Positions 60,481 through 64,000 of a DNA stretch of 64,000 bases are shown one piece after another. The notes under the pieces are model-generated. The model did no database searches, was not told where the DNA came from, and saw only the letters and a program-made list of their open reading frames with translations. The DNA lies in contig NZ_JAHOOZ010000001.1 of NCBI RefSeq assembly GCF_019075875.1, positions 5,212,001 through 5,276,000 on the forward strand, given 5' to 3'. Each line of letters starts with the position of its first letter. Position 1 is the stretch's first letter. Source of the stretch: Novosphingobium sp. G106 (GTDB lineage: Bacteria > Pseudomonadota > Alphaproteobacteria > Sphingomonadales > Sphingomonadaceae). The position numbers and the translations under genes were made by a program.

Positions 60481-61416
60481 TCAGTCCGACGGCGCTGCGG
60501 CACCGAGCACGTGGTGCGCGCCGGGCAGCCGCCGGTCGGCAGCCTCCAGTGTCCGGCGGATGCCCTCGCGCACCGAGACCTTGCTCGGCCCGAGCAGCCG
60601 TTCCATCTTGGTCGTGTCGGCCCAGATCGGCCACGACTTGCCGTTCTCGGCGAAGATCGGTTCCTTGCCGAGGATCTCGCCGGCGATCTGGCAATACTCC
60701 TGCGTCGTCACCGATTCCGATCCGCCGACGTTGACGATCTCGCAGCCGACCTTGGCGATGCCCGCGGCGGCGATCGTCTTCTCGACGTAGTCGTCCTCGT
60801 AGAGCGGGGTGTGGACGTTGCGTACGCCCGGATAGACGCTGACCGGCTCGCCGCGCGCGACCTGGTCGATCCGCTGGGTGACGCCGCCGCCGCGCGGGCC
60901 GTAGAAGGAGAAGATGCGCACCATGGTCACCGGCAAGTCGTAGTCGACGCTCAGGTGCTTGAGCATGTATTCGGCGCCGATCTTGCTCGCGGCATAGTTC
61001 TCGCCCGCGCTGTGCAGGCCATAGGGATCGTCCTCGCGCAGCGGCCGCTCGCCCTGGTATTCGTAGAGCGAGCCGGTCGAGCCGTGGACGAAGGCCTCGG
61101 CATCGCGATAGTGCCGCGCCAGCCGCCCGGTGCCGCCCGTGTTCACGTCATAGGCGACATTGCCGTAATTCGGCGGCAGCACCGCATAGTTGATCACGAC
61201 GTCGACCGATTTTGGCAGCGACGAGAGGTCTTCATTGGCCATGTCGAAGGCGACCGCCTGCGCGCCGGCGGCCTCGACCAGTTTGCGCTGATCGGGGTTC
61301 GACCAGCGCGCCAGAGCGAAGACCTCGTTGTCCTTGGCCAGTTCCACGGCGACCGGCAACGCCACCAGTCCGCTTGCGCCCGTCACGAGGACGCGCTTTC
61401 CCGACATCATTGCCAT
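60481..61416 (-). CDS. NAD-dependent epimerase/dehydratase (extended SDR)
   Basis: This SDR of about 311 residues has 'RVLVTGASGLVALPVAVELA', where the third Gly of the usual GxxGxxG is Ala, 'FVHGSTGSLYEYQGERPLRE' holding the Ser, and 'NYAASKIGAEYMLKHLSVDY' (YxxxK). The family is the UDP-sugar epimerase-like extended SDRs, but the context is a small catabolic operon. The start is ATG 61416 (GGGAGA upstream). It leads the ABM and SnoaL-like genes and diverges from the TetR at 61544 across two copies of the same palindromic operator. Confidence 0.82.
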   Translation of the reverse strand: MAMMSGKRVLVTGASGLVALPVAVELAKDNEVFALARWSNPDQRKLVEAAGAQAVAFDMANEDLSSLPKSVDVVINYAVLPPNYGNVAYDVNTGGTGRLARHYRDAEAFVHGSTGSLYEYQGERPLREDDPYGLHSAGENYAASKIGAEYMLKHLSVDYDLPVTMVRIFSFYGPRGGGVTQRIDQVARGEPVSVYPGVRNVHTPLYEDDYVEKTIAAAGIAKVGCEIVNVGGSESVTTQEYCQIAGEILGKEPIFAENGKSWPIWADTTKMERLLGPSKVSVREGIRRTLEAADRRLPGAHHVLGAAAPSD

Positions 61417-61438
61417 GACAACTCTCCCTTGCGATTTC

Positions 61439-61454
61439 TTAGTCAACTGACTAA
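61439..61454. promoter_or_regulatory. TetR operator copy 1
   Basis: TTAGTCA-AC-TGACTAA is a perfect 7-2-7 palindrome, 22 bases upstream of the SDR start and 90 bases from the TetR start. It matches the site at 61517 in its inner six bases on each side. Confidence 0.72.
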
Positions 61455-61516
61455 CAAGGCTCGCGAAGCAGAGTCAACCGCCGATTTAACATTGGGTGCA
61501 ATCTGCGGGATGGAGC

Positions 61517-61530
61517 TAGTCATATGACTA
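61517..61530. promoter_or_regulatory. TetR operator copy 2
   Basis: TAGTCA-TA-TGACTA is a perfect 6-2-6 palindrome, 13 bases before the TetR start, with the same half-site as the copy at 61439. Two copies in one divergent promoter fit autoregulation plus control of the SDR operon. Confidence 0.72.
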
Positions 61531-61543
61531 AGGGGCGGGGCGC

Positions 61544-62131
61544 ATGAGCAGGATGGAAGCGCTGGATCCCGGCGAACATACCGACACCAAGACCGCGATC
61601 CTCGACGCCACGGTCGAGATCATGCGCGAGCAGGGCTATGCCGCGGTCAGTTCGCGCAAGGTGGCCGAGCGCGCGGGGCTCAAGTCGAACCTGCTCTATT
61701 ACCACTACAAGACGATGGACGACCTGTTCCTCGCCGTGTTCCAGCGTGCCGAGGAGCGGCACTTCGGCGCCCAGGCCAAGGCGCTCGCCGCCGAGCAGCC
61801 GCTGCGTGCGCTCTGGCAGATGAGCACCGATGCCTCGAACACCGGGATCACCGCCGAACTGATCGCGGCGTCCAACCACCGCAAGGCGCTGCGCCAGGAA
61901 ATCGCGCGGTCGAGCGAGCGGTCGCGCAAGCTCGAAGCGGCGCTGCTCGAACGCTGCCTGCGCGATACGCCGTTCGACCGGGCCGGGCTGCCGCCGCTGT
62001 TCCTTTCGCTGGTGATGACCGCCATCTCGCGACTGCTGGCCATGGACAGCGTGCTCGGCGTGTCGGCCGGCCATGCCGAGACGGCGGCCTGCATGGAGGC
62101 TTTCCTCGCCCAGGTCGAACCGCTCGATTGA
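61544..62131 (+). CDS. TetR-family transcription regulator
   Basis: This 195-residue protein has the helix-turn-helix 'YAAVSSRKVAERAGLKSNLL' followed by 'YYHYKTMDDLFLAVF', and a helical ligand domain ending 'VLGVSAGHAETAACMEAFLA'. It resembles the TetR at 51956-52558 along its length. It lies between two operons and diverges from the SDR-ABM-SnoaL operon; two palindromes in the gap are its probable targets. Ligand unknown. Confidence 0.9.
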   Translation: MSRMEALDPGEHTDTKTAILDATVEIMREQGYAAVSSRKVAERAGLKSNLLYYHYKTMDDLFLAVFQRAEERHFGAQAKALAAEQPLRALWQMSTDASNTGITAELIAASNHRKALRQEIARSSERSRKLEAALLERCLRDTPFDRAGLPPLFLSLVMTAISRLLAMDSVLGVSAGHAETAACMEAFLAQVEPLD

Positions 62132-62189
62132 CGGCTTGCCGTGTGACCGCAAGCCATGCTCATCTGCCGGGAACAACCGGGAGAGCGTC

Positions 62190-63062
62190 ATGAAGATCGA
62201 ACGCGTCGATACCGTCCGTTGCGGGCTGGGCGAGGGGGCGGTCTGGGATGCCGAGGCAGGCGCGCTCTACTTCCTCGACATCTTCGGCCAGCAGGTGTTC
62301 CGCTACGATCCCGTCAACGGCGAGACACGGAACTGGAAGACGCCCGGCCATGTCGGCGCGCTGGCGCTGCGCGAGGGCGGCGGCGCGGTGCTGGCGATGA
62401 AGGACACGCTCTACGGTTTCGATTTCGCCAACGGTGAAGCGTCGAAGCTCGCCGGTCCGGCCTTCACCAGCGACCGCGTCACGGTCAACGACGGGGCGGC
62501 CGACCGCGCCGGGCGTTTCGTCTTCGGCGGCTGCAGCGCCGGGATCGATGATCCGCAGCCGATCGGCGGGCTCTATGCGCTGGGCATCGACCATACGATC
62601 GCCGAGCTGGACCGCGGCACGCACCAGTCGAACAGCCACTGCTTCGCGCCCGACGGCCGGACGCTCTACGCTGCCGACAGCTTCGTCCACACGCTCTATG
62701 CCTACGATTACGACGGCGCGATCGGGCAGGCCTCGAACAAGCGGGCTTTCGCGAACACGCAGGACCTCGGCGGTGTGCCCGATGGCTCGGCGGTCGACGC
62801 CGACGGCGTTGTCTGGGTCTCGGTGTTCCAGGCCGGCAAGATCGCCGCTTACCGCCCCGATGGCCGGCTCGAGCGCGTGATCGACTTGCCGGTCAAGCTG
62901 ATCTCCAGCGTCGCCTGGGGCGGCGAGGGGCTGGACCGGCTCTACGTCACGACGATCGATCCCGTGCAGTTCGGCTGGGCGGCTGAACAAGACGCCGGAT
63001 ACGTCTATGCGATCGACGGGCTGGGCACGCGTGGCGTGCCCGAGGGGCGCTACGCCGGATAA
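62190..63062 (+). CDS. SMP-30/gluconolactonase-type hydrolase
   Basis: This 290-residue protein is a six-bladed propeller of the SMP-30/LRE family. Probable metal ligands are the Glu in 'CGLGEGAVWDAEAGALYFLD', the Asn in 'RVTVNDGAADRAGRFVFGGC', and the Asp in 'GVPDGSAVDADGVVWVSVF'. Members hydrolyse lactones, for example gluconolactone or xylonolactone, and sometimes other compounds. The ATG at 62190 (GGGAGAG upstream) gives the normal N-terminus. It is 58 bases after the TetR gene on the same strand. Although 6-phosphogluconolactonase is missing near zwf, this enzyme is not a phosphorylated-lactone hydrolase by family. Confidence 0.88.
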   Translation: MKIERVDTVRCGLGEGAVWDAEAGALYFLDIFGQQVFRYDPVNGETRNWKTPGHVGALALREGGGAVLAMKDTLYGFDFANGEASKLAGPAFTSDRVTVNDGAADRAGRFVFGGCSAGIDDPQPIGGLYALGIDHTIAELDRGTHQSNSHCFAPDGRTLYAADSFVHTLYAYDYDGAIGQASNKRAFANTQDLGGVPDGSAVDADGVVWVSVFQAGKIAAYRPDGRLERVIDLPVKLISSVAWGGEGLDRLYVTTIDPVQFGWAAEQDAGYVYAIDGLGTRGVPEGRYAG

Positions 63063-63068
63063 GAAAAA

Positions 63069-63091
63069 GGCCGGGCGCCAGGCCCGGCCTC
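63069..63091. terminator. Hairpin terminator between convergent genes
   Basis: AGGCCGGG and CCCGGCCT form an 8-base stem with a 7-base loop, preceded by AAGAAAA; it lies 7 bases after the SMP-30 stop and 5 bases before the end of the minus-strand gene at 63096. It probably serves both directions. Confidence 0.72.
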
Positions 63092-63095
63092 ATGA

Positions 63096-63428
63096 TTACC
63101 AGCCACGATAGCCGTAGCCATAGCCATAACGGTCGCCGTAGTAGCGGTCGTTGTAGCCGTCACGGCGCCAGTCGCGGCGGTCGTGCCAGGAATCGCGGCG
63201 CGCGCGCGCGATCTCGCGGGCGCATTCGCGGCGCTCGCGCTCGTACTCGCGGCGGCTGTCGGCTCGGCGGAGCTCGCGGTGGCATTCGCGCACTTCGCGG
63301 CGCACTTCGTTGCCACCGCCGCGGTAGCCCCCACCGTAGCCATAGCCATAGGACTGGGCCGAAGCGCCGGTGGCGGCGAGCGGCGAAAGCATGGCGGCCA
63401 TGGCGGCCCCCAGGATCAGTTTTCTCAT
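63096..63428 (-). CDS. Small secreted Tyr/Gly/Arg-rich protein
   Basis: This 110-residue protein has a signal peptide ('MRKLILGAAMAAMLSPLAAT', cleaved near 'SAQS'), a Gly/Tyr-rich stretch ('YGYGYGGGYRGGG'), a charged helix rich in Arg and Glu ('EYERERRECAREIARARRD') with two cysteines, and a Tyr/Gly-rich C-terminus ('YYGDRYGYGYGYRGW'). The ATG at 63428 is preceded by a strong AAGGAGGAT site, so I prefer it to the ATG at 63617. Such repeats suggest an envelope or RNA-binding role; nothing more can be said. Confidence 0.75.
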   Translation of the reverse strand: MRKLILGAAMAAMLSPLAATGASAQSYGYGYGGGYRGGGNEVRREVRECHRELRRADSRREYERERRECAREIARARRDSWHDRRDWRRDGYNDRYYGDRYGYGYGYRGW

Positions 63429-63570
63429 ATCATCCTCCTTCAGATCTCGGCGGTCTGTCAGGAGAGAATCGCTCAAGGCGCCTGAATGGGTCCGGAGCAG
63501 TCTGTTCATCAAAATGCAAAGCGGGATGAACGGAGCGCCGCGCGCGGCGAAGTGCCGGCGGGTGTCGATT

Positions 63571-64000
63571 CTAGCCTTTGCGGAACAGGACCGAGAGATT
63601 GTTGGCCGGCATCTCAATCACTTGTTCGAGCGCGAGCCCGTTGGCCTCGGCGCAGGCTGTCACCGCGTCGAGATCGCGCAGCCCCCAGCGCGGATCTCGG
63701 CGCTTGAGGTCGGCGTCGAAGGCCGCGTTGCTCGGTTCGAGTTCTCGGTCGGGCCGGCGGTAGGGGCCGTAGAGATAGAGCGGTTCACCCGTCCCGAGAA
63801 CCCGTGCCGCACCGCGCATCAGGCCCTCGGTCGCTTCCCAGGGGCTGATGTGGATCATGTTGATGCAGAGCACCGCCCGGGCACGGTCGATCGGCCAGCA
63901 TTCCGCCGCGGCATCGAGGTCGAGCGGGGGCAGTACATTCGCCGCGCCGTCGCACCAGGCCGCGATCGAGGCGCGCGCATCGTCCGAGGGATCGCTCGGC
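63571..64000 (-). CDS. DUF938 SAM-dependent methyltransferase (start beyond the window)
   Basis: The visible 143 codons include 'NMIHISPWEATEGLMRGAAR', 'GTGEPLYLYGPYRRPDRELE', 'SNAAFDADLKRRDPRWGLRD' and 'ANGLALEQVIEMPANNLSVL', the DUF938 methyltransferase pattern. Upstream, 'LPPLDLDAAAECWPIDRARA' continues to the right edge. The reaction is not known. The stop at 63571 lies 142 bases from the start of the small secreted protein gene; that gap holds no other feature. Confidence 0.84.
   Translation of the reverse strand, partial: PSDPSDDARASIAAWCDGAANVLPPLDLDAAAECWPIDRARAVLCINMIHISPWEATEGLMRGAARVLGTGEPLYLYGPYRRPDRELEPSNAAFDADLKRRDPRWGLRDLDAVTACAEANGLALEQVIEMPANNLSVLFRKG

Noticed and set aside
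1..64000. CRISPR arrays, tRNA or rRNA genes, insertion sequences and prophage genes
   Set aside because: I found no evenly spaced repeats, no cloverleaf or rRNA-like stretches, and no transposase, integrase or phage structural protein on either strand.

Overview
The window is GC-rich chromosomal DNA with dense, short-gapped gene packing and strongly G/C-biased third codon positions. The gene set points to an alphaproteobacterium of the order Sphingomonadales, probably Novosphingobium-like. Supporting features are an Entner-Doudoroff operon (zwf, edd-glk-eda), a DUF1465/RcdA-type protein beside a divergent pair of DUF465 genes, a CC_3452-type secreted protein, a P450, and several small oxidoreductase clusters of the kind seen in aromatic- or steroid-degrading sphingomonads. 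The genus is an inference. I see no rRNA, tRNA, CRISPR array, insertion sequence or prophage.

Layout. 1-6.7 kb: a putative catabolic cluster (GntR, TcuA-like flavoprotein, PrpF-like isomerase, SDR, SnoaL-like protein, IclR, luciferase-like monooxygenase) with two palindromes in its divergent promoter. 6.8-15.3 kb: the phosphate-starvation block phoR, OprP-like porin, pstS, pstC, pstA, pstB, phoU, phoB, all on the minus strand, with 11-bp-phased Pho-box repeats before pstS and the porin. 15.3-24.7 kb: a phytoene-desaturase-like oxidoreductase diverging from zwf, then edd-glk-eda and an unusual PEP-carboxylase-like gene joined by stop/start overlaps. 24.8-33.5 kb: cell-envelope and housekeeping genes (L,D-transpeptidase, tilS, cpoB-like, RodZ-like, ptsP, two DUF465, RcdA-type). 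33.5-40 kb: an MBL hydrolase, DUF4230, nadA, SirB1-like, and a NUDIX-DUF47 reading frame followed by the Pit phosphate transporter. 40-50 kb: peptidases, rarA, a low-GC orphan gene, DUF4136 proteins, galE and rpmJ. 50-55 kb: HAD hydrolase, HxlR and TetR regulators, P450. 55.2-59.2 kb: a four-gene Anbu (proteasome-like) cluster with ATP-grasp, alpha-E and transglutaminase genes. 59.3-64 kb: a TetR-controlled small catabolic operon, an SMP-30 hydrolase and a DUF938 methyltransferase at the edge.

How parts work together. The window carries both a high-affinity (Pst plus phosphate porin, PhoR/PhoB) and a low-affinity (DUF47-Pit) phosphate uptake system. A Pho-box-like repeat lies just before the second, which suggests that one regulator switches between them. 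The ED operon makes pyruvate and glyceraldehyde-3-phosphate from glucose, and the PEP-carboxylase-like gene would feed oxaloacetate if it is active. The Anbu cluster looks like a self-contained peptide ligation and cleavage module.

Quality caution. ptsP and nadA each show a one-base frameshift near the C-terminus with the conserved tail intact in another frame. Two other genes (the NUDIX start near 37880 and the membrane protein ending near 45720) show weaker signs of the same. They may be sequencing indels in a draft assembly or real lesions.
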